The notes: generated by a model from the letters alone, not told the origin. A stretch of 17,227 nt of DNA from Oerskovia turbata (GCF_000718325.1 NZ_JOFV01000025.1:1-17227); one strand, 5' to 3'; positions 1-8,051 are shown, counted from the first letter of the stretch. Made by a program: numbers and translations.

Positions 1-1
1 C

Positions 2-64
2 GAGAGACCTCCGTTGGTCAGAGCCGGGTTCCTAGACAGCTCCCACTCGACACGGAGGTCTCTC
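2..64. repeat. 13-bp perfect inverted repeat, 37-nt spacer
   Basis: GAGAGACCTCCGT at 2-14 is the exact reverse complement of ACGGAGGTCTCTC at 52-64. It lies in the region upstream of the first gene and partly overlaps the repeat that recurs at the other end of the window. It could be a protein-binding site, a hairpin in a leader RNA or part of a mobile-element end. The sequence alone does not decide. Confidence 0.6.
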
Positions 65-100
65 TTCACGTCAACAACGATCCTGGTCAGTACACCTAGA
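27..100 (+). repeat. left copy of a repeat found inverted at the right end
   Basis: The blocks CCTAGACAG..TCC, ACTCGAC..GGAGG and CAACG..CC.GGTCAGTACACCTAGA recur in the same order on the minus strand at 17227-17123. The last block matches at about 22 of 26 positions. The right copy carries about 30 extra bases between blocks two and three. Each copy reads toward the gene next to it (HEPN-like on the left, zeta-like on the right). It may be a shared upstream or recombination region, or a multicopy element end. Function unknown. Confidence 0.5.
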
Positions 101-141
101 TCGCACAGTCGATCCGACGCGCGCGGCCCTACGCTGACCGG

Positions 142-1203
142 GTGCAACTACAACTGCGGGAAGACGCCCCTTCGAATCTCGTCGAGCTGGCAGTGGGCAA
201 GTGCCTCATCGCCGAGATGGATGCTGGGCGCTGGCGTGAGCTCGGGCTCAAGACCGGAACGCGCGATGTCATCGTGGGACACGACCGGCTCCTCCGGTCG
301 CTCAGCTGGGGAGACGATGACTACGACGCCTGCGTCTACAGCATCCTGCCGACCGTTCTCGGCTACGAGCCTGCTGAAGACCTGTGGGACTCCGAGCCCC
401 CGCCGTCGCTGCGCGAGCGGTTCCCGAATCTGCCAGTGGTCATGGACTACATCGACTTGCCGGCGTGGCTCGCCCTGCATGACTCTGCGCTCTTCGCGCG
501 CCTCTTCGAGACGAGCGTCAACGATGCCGCGCTGCCCGACGGGACCGTGATCACGGCAGCCGAGCAGGAGGCGGTCCGTCTCGAGATCCATGAGATGCGC
601 CGTCAGATCGAGAGGATCCGCCGCGACTACACCACGGATCCTGAGGCTGCGATCGGTCAGACGAAGGACCTGATCGAGACGACGTGCAAGACGATCCTCG
701 GCCAGACCGGCGACGATCGAACCAAGGACGAACTGCCCGCCCTGATCAAGAAGACGCAGATCCACCTGGGGCTCGATCCTGCGGAGGTATCAGTCGAGGA
801 CCCGGTCGCGGCACGAGCCGCGAAGCAGATCATGGGGAGCGTCGCGCAGATCCTGAACGGCGCCGTCCAACTCCGCAACGCCAAGGGAACCGGCCATGGC
901 CGGAGCGGGACCTTGCTCGTCAACGAGGCCCTAGCCCGGATGGCCGTCGGGATGGCATTGCCCACGGTCGTCTACCTGATCGAGGTGTGGGAGGCCCGAA
1001 CAGGCGGCCAGCCCCAGGACCAGCCCGCCCCCGTTGCGGCAACCGTTCCCTCATCGAGCGCCCTCGAGGCAGGCTCGATCCTGACCCACCCGACGTACGG
1101 CGAGGGGATCATCACGGGCGTCGCCGATACCGAGCACGGTGCAGTCGCAACGGTGAACTTCGGACCCTCGACGGGCATACATCGGGTCCTGGCCAACCGC
1201 TAA
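142..1203 (+). CDS. HEPN/abortive-infection C-terminal (Abi_C-like) protein
   Basis: 353 residues from a GTG start with no strong ribosome-binding site. About residues 150-265 resemble the abortive infection C-terminal domain: an amphipathic helix beginning IGQTKDLIETTCKTIL, a 'DELPALIKK' segment, and LRNAKGTGHGR near the end. In the last, R245-N246 and H252 form the R(N)x6H pattern of HEPN ribonucleases. Known HEPN proteins of this kind act as RNA-cleaving toxins in phage defence; that role here is inference. The N-terminal ~130 residues are not recognised. The last ~45 residues (LTHPTYGEGIITGV...) resemble the small Tudor-like tail of PcrA/UvrD helicases, 'HPkFGeGtV', which is an unusual addition. 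No antitoxin gene is adjacent; the next gene is on the other strand. An alternative is a regulatory or plasmid protein that merely shares the domain. Confidence 0.72.
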   Translation: MQLQLREDAPSNLVELAVGKCLIAEMDAGRWRELGLKTGTRDVIVGHDRLLRSLSWGDDDYDACVYSILPTVLGYEPAEDLWDSEPPPSLRERFPNLPVVMDYIDLPAWLALHDSALFARLFETSVNDAALPDGTVITAAEQEAVRLEIHEMRRQIERIRRDYTTDPEAAIGQTKDLIETTCKTILGQTGDDRTKDELPALIKKTQIHLGLDPAEVSVEDPVAARAAKQIMGSVAQILNGAVQLRNAKGTGHGRSGTLLVNEALARMAVGMALPTVVYLIEVWEARTGGQPQDQPAPVAATVPSSSALEAGSILTHPTYGEGIITGVADTEHGAVATVNFGPSTGIHRVLANR

Positions 1204-1259
1204 ACGATCGGAGGCATCGACACGCCCGTCGACGCTCAGCACGACGACCAGGCGAGCGG

Positions 1260-1598
1260 TCAGCGCTTGCGGTATGCCTCGATGATCACGTTGGGGACGC
1301 GGCCACGGTCGGAGACTTCGTGTCCGTTGGCTCGGGCCCAGGTGCGGACGGCGGCGAGGTCTTCGCCGGTGCTCGAGCCGCGGCGAGCGGCCGCTGGCAT
1401 CTTGCCCTGACGGCGTCCGGCGTCGATGTAGGGCTGGAGCGCACGCAGGAGCTCGTCACGGTGGGTGTCGTTCAGGTCGATCTCGTACACCGCGTTCTGC
1501 CAGCCGAACTGGTAGGACCTAACGCCTTCCTCGGTGCCGTCGAGGTCGTCGGTCACGATCGCGCGCGTCTGTTGAACCCTCCGGAAATACTCGCGCAT
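1260..1598 (-). CDS. lsr2: Lsr2-family nucleoid-associated protein
   Basis: 112 residues, the normal Lsr2 length. The N-terminal oligomerisation domain is recognisable by VTDDLDGTEEGV (residues 15-26) and the FGWQNAVYEIDL strand (31-42). A basic linker with GRRQGK and ARRG follows. The C-terminal DNA-binding domain has AVRTWARANGHEVSDRGR, with the AT-hook-like RGR at 98-100, ending in IIEAYRKR. Lsr2 is the actinobacterial H-NS analogue; it bridges AT-rich DNA and silences foreign genes. This copy sits among accessory genes, so it is probably a mobile-element paralogue and not the housekeeping gene. The ATG start gives MREYFRRVQQTRAIV, slightly longer than the usual MA-x-VQ beginning. It is convergent with the HEPN-like gene (57 nt apart) and lies downstream of the small membrane-protein gene on the same strand. 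Confidence 0.92.
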   Translation of the reverse strand: MREYFRRVQQTRAIVTDDLDGTEEGVRSYQFGWQNAVYEIDLNDTHRDELLRALQPYIDAGRRQGKMPAAARRGSSTGEDLAAVRTWARANGHEVSDRGRVPNVIIEAYRKR

Positions 1599-1622
1599 CT
1601 TGCGCGGAACGCGCGAGGTGTT

Positions 1623-1654
1623 CTTGGCGGGGCGGCCAGCATCGCCCCGCCAAG
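1623..1654 (-). terminator. 12-bp perfect stem, 8-nt loop
   Basis: CTTGGCGGGGCG (1623-1634) pairs perfectly with CGCCCCGCCAAG (1643-1654). On the minus strand it begins 5 nt after the TAG of the 1660-1971 gene and ends about 25 nt before the lsr2 start. There is no long T run, which is common for actinobacterial terminators. It most likely ends transcription of the small membrane-protein gene and separates it from lsr2. Confidence 0.6.
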
Positions 1655-1659
1655 GCGAG

Positions 1660-1971
1660 CTAGCGGCGGGCGACGGAGCCGTCGGGATCGGGAACGCTGC
1701 TGGGCGGGTCGTGTTCCTCAGGCTCGGGACAGGGCGCGTCGAAGTAGTAGTAGTAGTTGTTGGTGGTGGTGTTCGTCGTGGTGTTGACCGTCACCTCGCC
1801 GGGTGACGACGCTGCCGGCAGTACCAGCGGCAAGAAGATGCTGATGATCGCGCACAGGTTGGCCATTTTCTGGAGCACTGCATCCCATCGCAACGATCCT
1901 GTCGGGGGCGGCGTCGGGTTCTGGGTGGTGGGCGGAGGGGCGGTCAGGTAGCGAGTCTGGTTGCTTGTCAT
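1660..1971 (-). CDS. small hypothetical single-pass membrane protein
   Basis: 103 residues from the ATG at 1971. Residues 1-30 are rich in Pro/Thr. One hydrophobic helix lies at about 36-54 (MANLCAIISIFLPLVLPA). It is followed by a low-complexity segment of Thr, Asn and Tyr (TTTNTTTNNYYYYF, 64-77) and an acidic/proline tail. No family recognised. A strong hairpin directly after the stop supports a real gene. The same frame stays open upstream to an ATG at 2078, adding a nine-threonine run (MMTTTTTTTTTVTEW), so the true start could be there; neither start has a convincing ribosome-binding site. Much of the frame is compositionally simple, so a spurious ORF is possible. Confidence 0.42.
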   Translation of the reverse strand: MTSNQTRYLTAPPPTTQNPTPPPTGSLRWDAVLQKMANLCAIISIFLPLVLPAASSPGEVTVNTTTNTTTNNYYYYFDAPCPEPEEHDPPSSVPDPDGSVARR

Positions 1972-2440
1972 GCCGGGGAGTCTCGGGTGCGGCCGTACGT
2001 AACGTCGCGTCCTGATGCCCGCCGGCGCGCTGATCCACTCGGTCACGGTCGTGGTGGTGGTCGTGGTGGTCGTCATCATCGTGGGTACGCCCCGTGCATG
2101 AGGGGCCGTGGTGCATGCGAGCAGACGCGGAGCACTGCCGCGGCAGCCGCGCGCGGTCGTGTAGAGGTTGGGACTGTGTCGCCGCGACTTCGTGCGCGGG
2201 CTTCGGTTGGAGAGCATGGCCAGAGGGTGAGGGAACGACCCAGCTAGCGTCGCCTCGTGCGTGCCGCATCGGATCAGGGGCCCGGGCCGCTTCGGCCCCA
2301 GGCGCCGACTCTGCAGCAGCACAGCCAGGCCGAGACGTGTTTGCAACAAATGCCCCGATGGAGGACCCTCGATCCAACCTGCCTGAAGGGCGAACCGATG
2401 ACGATCTTCTGCCTCCCCCCGACCGCGCCAGGAGTGGTCC
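1972..2440. other. region between two divergent genes, simple repeats, no supported gene
   Basis: It separates the minus-strand membrane-protein gene from the plus-strand gene at 2441. At about 2040-2078 it carries a GGT/CGT trinucleotide tract, which encodes polythreonine if the minus-strand gene starts further upstream. Overlapping open frames on both strands have no recognisable content and look like high-GC artefacts. Confidence 0.5.
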
Positions 2441-2983
2441 GTGGCTGACATCACCAGGTGCAAGGACTGCCTGGCTGACATCGTCTGGCTGACGACCATC
2501 ACCGGGCACCGCATGCCCTTCAACGCCACCGAGTTCGATGGGGCGACCGGTAGCGACATCGGTGAGCGCTGGTACATCCACCGCACCCGAGGCGCCATCC
2601 CTCAGGACATAGCGCAGGGGATCCCCAAGAACGCGCCGTTCTTGACCCGTCACCGCTGCATCCAGTCACGGATCTCGACCGGCACCACACAGCTGGGATG
2701 GTGGACCGAGATCAACCGCCAGCCCGGCCCCCGCATGGCCGACTTCCCGATCGAGGCTCCCTGGCGCTACGACTACCGCTGGGCCTCGAACTACGTCCAC
2801 ATCGCCCGGCACGCCTACATGGCGATCTGCAGCGCTCGGCTACCCGGGATGAACAGCGACCGGGAGGCCGACCGCATGGAGTCGATGCCCGTCTGCCCGA
2901 AGTGCATGCACCTCTACACCTCCGGGATGGCCGCACTCCAGCGCGAAGCGATGCGCAAGCCCCACTCCGAGAGCCAGCACTGA
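2441..2983 (+). CDS. hypothetical Cys/His-rich protein, probable zinc ribbon
   Basis: 180 residues from GTG, preceded by AGGAG at 2430-2434 with 6-nt spacing, which fixes the start. The N terminus has C7-x2-C10, then GHRMPFNATEF, then H71-R-C73. This is the pattern of short zinc-ribbon proteins of actinobacterial phages and plasmids, where a CxxC pair is followed by 'HRMP' and a distal HxC. A second pair, C152-x2-C155 (VCPKCMHLY), lies near the C terminus. The middle (residues 85-130) is rich in Trp, Tyr and His and is not recognised. A nucleic-acid-binding role is plausible but unproven. It stands alone, about 550 nt before the helicase gene. Confidence 0.68.
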   Translation: MADITRCKDCLADIVWLTTITGHRMPFNATEFDGATGSDIGERWYIHRTRGAIPQDIAQGIPKNAPFLTRHRCIQSRISTGTTQLGWWTEINRQPGPRMADFPIEAPWRYDYRWASNYVHIARHAYMAICSARLPGMNSDREADRMESMPVCPKCMHLYTSGMAALQREAMRKPHSESQH

Positions 2984-3532
2984 CGTCATCCGCTGCGACG
3001 GCGGACACGCCCACCCAGATCGCGCAGCTCGCGCTATCCTCCTGGCGACAAGACCCCGAGACCACATTTCCGTGCGCGGTTCAGTATCGCCCGTTTCGCC
3101 GGGTGGCGGAGTCGAAGACGCCCAGCCTGCCCGCCTCCGCGGTCGCCGCGCCCGGCGGGCTCGTCCGCGCCCCAAACTGCGACGTCGTCGGGCGCGCACC
3201 TCAGGTCCTGCAGGCGCTTCGGCAGGATCGGGAACATCGAACAGTCGCCTGCCCCCGCACCAGGATGAACAGCTTGGTGGCTCGCGTAGGTACGCGGGTC
3301 TGGTTGGCGGTCGCGCCCCTCGGTCTGATGCTGGCGACCCGCGACCTGACCGCCGTACTACTCGTGAACAGAAACGCGCGACGGCGTCACGCGCGTCAGA
3401 CCTGGGCTGCTGAGCGACCAAGTGCACCAGGTATCTGTTAGGCACTGAGGGATTGCCGGTCGACCAGCAACCAACCGCAAAACTGTTCTGACATTCGACC
3501 CCGATGGAGGACGCGCGTGCCATACTTCCGGC
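2984..3532. other. 550-bp stretch with no supported gene
   Basis: A weak hairpin (TCCGC 2989-2993 / GCGGA 3001-3005) may end the upstream gene. A second dyad, ACGCGCG (3374-3380) and CGCGCGT (3390-3396) with a 9-nt loop, lies 140 bp before the helicase gene and could be regulatory. Open frames here lack recognisable content. Confidence 0.4.
3521..3526 (+). promoter_or_regulatory. -10-like box, probable leaderless start of helicase gene
   Basis: CATACT ends 6 nt before the ATG at 3533, the spacing expected if transcription begins at the A of the start codon. No good -35 element is found at 16-18 nt. Confidence 0.4.
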
Positions 3533-6500
3533 ATGGCCGACGCCAAGCAGAAGCTGCCCGCATCCGGGTGGGCAGCGCCGCCCGTGTGGGCCCGGATTGA
3601 GATGTTCGGCCGGAACGAGGTCCGCCAGCTTCTTGTCCCCGCCACGACCTTCTCCGTCGCACATGCCGGGGCGGAGCCCGGTGCGCTCGAGGTACGCTCA
3701 TCTGTCGGTAGTTGGCCCGCCGCACCGGTGGACCGCGCTCTCGGCACCGACCTGCTCTGGGCCGAGCTTCCGCTTGGCGCGGCCGACGGGTCCCCCCTCC
3801 GCCGCGGGACTTGGAAGCGTCCGTCCGTACTTCTGCGGACCTCAGCGGCAGATGTCGTCGAGTCTTACCGCGATGCACTGAGCTTTGCCGAGAGCGAGCC
3901 CGGCGCGCCTGGGCTCCGTACCCCCCAGCTCGGTGCTGTACACGCCGTGCTCGGTTACTGGACGACCAAGGCAACAACGCCGGCGACGGTGGTGATGCCG
4001 ACCGGTACGGGCAAGACCGAGACCATGCTTGCCCTCCTGGTCGCTGCGCGTATCCCCCGGCTCCTCGTGCTCGTCCCCTCCGACTCCCTGCGCCAGCAAA
4101 TCGCGACGAAGTTCGAGACCCTCGGGGTGCTTCAGGAGCTCGGCGTCGTCGCGCCAACGGCCTTGCGCCCTGTCGTGGGCCGCATCGAACACGGCTTCAC
4201 CAACCCCGACCTCGCCGCGACGTTCGCCGCGGCATGCAACGTGATCGTCACGACCCCGTCGGCACTGAGCAAGTGCACGAGCGAGTCGCTCTCCGCGGTC
4301 GTGGACGCATGCACGCACCTGTTCGTTGACGAGGCACACCACGTCGCTGCCAGCACGTGGAGCGCCATCCGCGAGCGGTTCTCGGAGCGCCCAGTCGTGC
4401 AGTTCACCGCCACCCCGTTCCGAGAGGACGGCAAGCACCTGCAGGGCCGGTCAATCTACACGTTCCCCTTGCGCGAGGCCCAGGCGCAGCACTACTTCTC
4501 CCCCATCACATACGAGGCCGTCATCGCTTTCGACGATGTTGACGTACAGGTCGCACACCGCGCGGTCTCCCGGCTGCGTCGTGACCTTACCGAGGGGTAC
4601 GACCACATCCTGATGGCGCGAGTCGACAACGTGAAGCGAGCCAAGGAACTACTGCCGACCTATCAAAGCATCGCTGGCGACCTACGCCCGCTCGTCATCA
4701 ACAGCACGCTGTCGAAGAGAGAGCAGAAGGCCGCGCTCGCCGACCTAGCTACCCGCCGGTGCCGCGTCGTCGTGTGCGTCAACATGCTCGGTGAGGGATT
4801 CGACCTGCCGGCACTGAAGGTCGCCGCGGTCCATGACTCGCGGAAGAGCCTCGGTGTCACTCTCCAGTTCATCGGTCGCTTCACCCGCACGAGCGCCAAC
4901 GGGTCCTACGGACCCGCGTCGATGTTCGTCGCACGGACCGACGTCGAAGTCGATACACGCCTACGCCAGTTGTACGCCGAGGACGCCGACTGGAACGCGC
5001 TTCTTCACGACGTGACCAGCGCGGTGGTCGACCAGCAGCAGGAGATCAGCGACTTCGAGGCTGGCTTCAACAGCGTGCCCGAGGAGATCACGTTGCGGAA
5101 CCTGCTTCCCAAGCTCAGCACGGTGGTCTACCGCACACCGACCTCCGACTGGGACCCGATGGCGCTGGTCGACTTCTTCGGTGAGGCGAATCTCCTCACC
5201 AACCCGATCGGCATCAACGCAGAGGCTGGGGTCGCATGGTGCGTCGTCGAGCAGCGGTCCACCGTCCGGTGGGGCGACCTCCGGACGATCGAGGAGGTCG
5301 GCTTCGAGCTCTACGTCGTCTACTTTGACCGGTTCCGACGGTTGCTGTACATCAATCACTCAGCGAATGACGGCGTGTTTGAAGACCTCACCGCTGCGCT
5401 TGTCGGCACCGGGGCGACCCGCTTCACCGGGCAGACCGTATACCGCGTGATGGCCGGCATCGACCGGCTTGTCCCGACGAACGTCGGTGTGATCGACGCC
5501 CGCGACCGGTTCCGTCGGTTCTCCATGCACGTCGGCGCCGACGTGACCGCGAGTTTCTCTCAGGCTGAGGCGGGCACGAAGTCGCAGACCAACATCTCCG
5601 GGGGTGGGTACCGCAACGGCAAGCACGTGACAATCAGCGCATCGCTCAAGGGCCGGATCTGGTCTCACGCGACGGCTCACTCACTCAAGCACTGGCGCGA
5701 CTGGTGCGACGATGTAGGTACGCACCTTCTCGACGACACCATCACGATCGACCAGATCATCGGTCAGTTCATCCTGCCCGAACTGCTGAAATCGCGCCCC
5801 GAGGGTGTCCTGCTCGGCGTCGAGTGGCCCTGGAAGCTGTACCTGCACACCGCGGAGTACACCCGGCTTCAACTCGGCGCGAGCATCCACCCGGCCACCC
5901 GGACCGATCTCCTCCCGGACACCTCAGTGACGACCGGCCCGTTCCGTTCACGGTGCACACGGGGGCGTGGTCAGTCAGGTACCAGGCGGACGTCCAAGAC
6001 GGCAGCATCGTGTACTCATGCCGTGACGACGACGAGGTGACGGTGCTGCGCGCCCGCTCGCAGCAGCCCCTTAGCCAGTGGCTGAACGCGAACGGACTGA
6101 AGTTCATCCTCGACGATGACCGAATGGTCGACGGGCCAATGCTCTACCGCCCTACGTGGAACCGACCACCGTTCGACACCGACCAACTGACCGCGCTCGA
6201 CTGGTCAACGACGAACATCCGCGTCGAGTCGCAGAAGGCGGCCAAGCTCACGCACTCTGTCCAGCACCGGGCGATCGCAGAGGTGCGATCCGACGCACAC
6301 CCCTGGGACATCATCCTCGACGACGACGGTACCGGCGAGATCGCGGACATCGTTTGCTTGCGGGTCGAGGACGACACGCTCGTTATTCAGCTCGTGCACT
6401 GCAAGTTCTCCCACGGGGACCAGCCGGGGGCCCGCGTCGCGGACCTGTACGAGCTGTGCGGCCAGGCACAGAAGTCCGTGGCCTGGCGTCGCACCGACCT

Positions 6501-6768
6501 ACAGCCGTTCTTCCGCACGCTCCGGGCCCGGGCACAGGCTAAGCAGGCCCGAGAGGGAGTCAGCCCGTTCGAGGTCGGCGACCCTGTCGCGCTGTACGCA
6601 CTGCAGGAAAAGTCGCTCGTGCTGCGCTCTGAGGTGCGCATCGTCCTTGCACAGCCCGGGATGTCAATCACGAAGGCGTCCACCGCTCAGCTCGACCTGC
6701 TCGCGTCGACCCAGGCGTACCTGCGGACCACAATCGGCGCGCGGCTGACCGTTTGGGCCAGCCCGTGA
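3533..6768 (+). pseudogene. large SF2 helicase with C-terminal nuclease-like domain, one frameshift
   Basis: The first 800 or so residues are an SF2 (DEAD/DEAH) helicase: Walker A MPTGTGKT (155-162), DEAH (266-269), TATP (292-295), a GEGFDLPAL segment, and motif VI QFIGRFTR (445-452). The initial frame then runs into a spurious tail ending at 6040. The next frame carries clear protein to 6768. Adding one C to the CCC at about 5938-5940 joins the two into ~1078 residues. The restored C terminus has ILDDDGTGEIADIV (D939), then VIQLVHCKFS (K958) and a conserved-looking 'GARVADLYELCGQAQKS' helix. This is the layout of a PD-(D/E)xK nuclease with the usual Glu replaced by His. Such helicase-nuclease proteins are typical of phage defence; the family was not identified. 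The frameshift may be real decay or a sequencing error. Confidence 0.8.
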
Positions 6769-6790
6769 GCACTGCGCGGGCGCGCTCCCT

Positions 6791-6838
6791 TCACCCGATG
6801 GTGAACGGTGCCCGTTAGCCGACCCCTCACCGGGCGCC
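6791..6838 (+). terminator. two small hairpins after the helicase gene
   Basis: TCACC/GGTGA (6791-6804, 4-nt loop) is followed by GGTGCCCG (6807-6814) pairing with CGGGCGCC (6831-6838) over a 16-nt loop, one G-U pair. There is no T run. Possible terminator between the helicase and the transposon edge. Confidence 0.3.
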
Positions 6839-6864
6839 CCGACACTCCCACCCGGCCCACGCGG

Positions 6865-6899
6865 TGTGGCCTTGGCCGTTATGTGGCGGGGTTCTGTCG
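6865..6899 (+). repeat. left terminal inverted repeat of the transposon
   Basis: 35 bp beginning TGTGGCCTTGGCC and containing GTGGCGGGGTTCT. On the reverse strand it matches 29 of 35 positions of 13539-13573, including the 13-mer AGAACCCCGCCAC. The similarity stops sharply at both edges of the 35 bp. Confidence 0.7.
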
Positions 6900-7015
6900 C
6901 CGCTTCGTGAGTTCCCTGATGATCGGGCGAATCGTCCCGTGGGTCGATCCCCAACTGACACAGCCTCGTTCGCACGCTTAGCGACTCCGGGCTGCGTAAA
7001 ACCACTTCAGTCCTC

Positions 7016-7030
7016 GCTGTATAGTTCAGC
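7016..7030 (+). promoter_or_regulatory. CmtR operator overlapping the -10 of cmtR-cadD
   Basis: TATAGT at 7020-7025 is a good -10 box ending 7 nt before the ATG at 7033, which suggests a leaderless transcript. It sits inside the imperfect dyad GCTG-TATAGTT-CAGC (7016-7030). A metal-released repressor bound there would block RNA polymerase directly, as expected for an ArsR/CmtR autoregulated operon. Confidence 0.55.
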
Positions 7031-7032
7031 GC

Positions 7033-7392
7033 ATGCTGACCATTGCTTCTCGCCTGGACGTGATGAACCGGTTGGGCCGCGCGCTGGCCGACCCGACCAG
7101 GTCCCGGATCATCCTGACGCTGCTCGACCGGCCGGCCTACCCGGCAGAGCTGGCCCGCGATCTGGACCTCACACGCTCCAACGTGTCCAATCATCTGGCG
7201 TGCCTGCGCGACTGCGGCATCGTTGCTGCCGAACCCGAGGGCCGCAAGACGCGCTACGAGATCGCCGATCCCCACCTGACGCAGGCGCTGACCGCCCTGG
7301 TTGACGTCACCCTCGCGGTTGACGAGAACGCCCCGTGCATCGATCCTGCCTGCTCGGTGCACGGATGCGACGCAGCAGAGGCGGGCGCGTGA
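7033..7392 (+). CDS. cmtR: CmtR-type ArsR family cadmium/lead-sensing repressor
   Basis: 119 residues. The winged-helix core is LGRALADPTRSRIILTLLD, then the recognition helix region LTRSNVSNHLACLRDCG. Cys57, Cys61 and Cys102 fall at exactly the numbers of the three cadmium/lead ligands of Mycobacterium tuberculosis CmtR. The accessory Cys4 of that protein is Ile here. The tail has extra Cys107, His110 and Cys112. Family knowledge: the apo-repressor binds its own promoter and releases it on Cd(II) or Pb(II). The ATG follows a -10 box by 7 nt, so translation probably starts leaderless. The stop overlaps the cadD start (GTGA), so the two genes form one translation-coupled operon. Confidence 0.93.
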   Translation: MLTIASRLDVMNRLGRALADPTRSRIILTLLDRPAYPAELARDLDLTRSNVSNHLACLRDCGIVAAEPEGRKTRYEIADPHLTQALTALVDVTLAVDENAPCIDPACSVHGCDAAEAGA

Positions 7393-7985
7393 TCCTGGCT
7401 GCGGTCCTGCAGGCAATCGGCCTGTTCATCGCGACCAACATCGACGACATCATCGTGCTCTCCTTGTTCTTCGCCCGCGGCGCGGGCCAACGCGGGACGA
7501 CCACCCGCATCTTGGTCGGCCAGTACGTGGGGTTCGCCTGCATCCTCGGTGCCGCTGTGCTGGTGACTATCGGAGCCGGAGCATTCCTGCCCTCAGCAGC
7601 TATCCCGTACTTCGGGCTCATCCCCCTGGCCCTCGGTCTCTGGGCTGCATGGCAAGCCTGGCGCGGAGACGATGACGACGATGACGCCAAGGTCACGGGC
7701 ACGAAGGTCAGCGCGTGGACCGTCGCAGGAGTCACCTTCGCCAACGGCGGAGACAACATCGGCGTCTATGTCCCCGTCTTCCTCAGCGTGGAACCCATCG
7801 CAGTGGTCGCCTACTGCCTCGTCTTCCTCGCGCTCGTCGCGGTCCTGGTCGTAGTCGCCAAGTTCGTTGCCACCCGGCCGCCGATCGCTGAAGTCCTCGA
7901 GCGCTGGGAACACATCCTGTTCCCCATCGTCCTGATCGGCCTCGGCATCGTCATCCTCGTCAGCGGAGGAGCGTTCGGTCTCTGA
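7389..7985 (+). CDS. cadD: CadD family cadmium resistance transporter
   Basis: 198 residues from GTG at 7389, overlapping the cmtR stop by 4 nt. It has five or six hydrophobic segments and the CadD hallmarks: an N-terminal FIATNIDDIIVLSLFF helix and a mirrored VTFANGGDNIGVYVPVF in the second half. The repeated ND/GD-N motif is typical of the LysE-like CadD superfamily, which exports Cd(II) across the membrane. Between the halves, a cytoplasmic loop carries six consecutive aspartates (GDDDDDDAK, about residues 95-103), which could gather metal ions. Regulation should be by the upstream CmtR. An in-frame ATG upstream lies within cmtR and is less likely. It converges with merA; the 66-bp gap holds a short AGGGATCCCT palindrome (8034-8043). 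Confidence 0.9.
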   Translation: MILAAVLQAIGLFIATNIDDIIVLSLFFARGAGQRGTTTRILVGQYVGFACILGAAVLVTIGAGAFLPSAAIPYFGLIPLALGLWAAWQAWRGDDDDDDAKVTGTKVSAWTVAGVTFANGGDNIGVYVPVFLSVEPIAVVAYCLVFLALVAVLVVVAKFVATRPPIAEVLERWEHILFPIVLIGLGIVILVSGGAFGL

Positions 7986-8051
7986 CGGAGCCAAAGCGAA
8001 CGAGAGAGGTCGCCAGGCTCGACGCTCCGGTATAGGGATCCCTGTGCGGGT

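Noticed and set aside
1718..2653. Long minus-strand His/Asp/Arg-rich ORF
   Set aside because: Composition mirrors repeats in another frame and it overlaps the start of the 2441 gene, which has a good ribosome-binding site.
3034..3237. 67-residue minus-strand ORF in the 550-bp gap
   Set aside because: No recognisable motif or ribosome-binding site; Arg/Gly-rich as expected from high-GC noncoding DNA.
5704..5930. Separate gene starting inside the helicase in the +1 frame
   Set aside because: The first ~75 residues are low-quality Arg/Pro/His-rich shadow; sensible protein begins only at the frameshift point.
5930..5945. Programmed ribosomal frameshift in the helicase
   Set aside because: No X-XXY-YYZ slippery heptamer at the junction; a lost base is simpler.
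6879..6977. 32-codon minus-strand frame ending ...IIRELTKRRQNPAT
   Set aside because: No start codon, and most of its end is the transposon terminal repeat; probably chance or a remnant.
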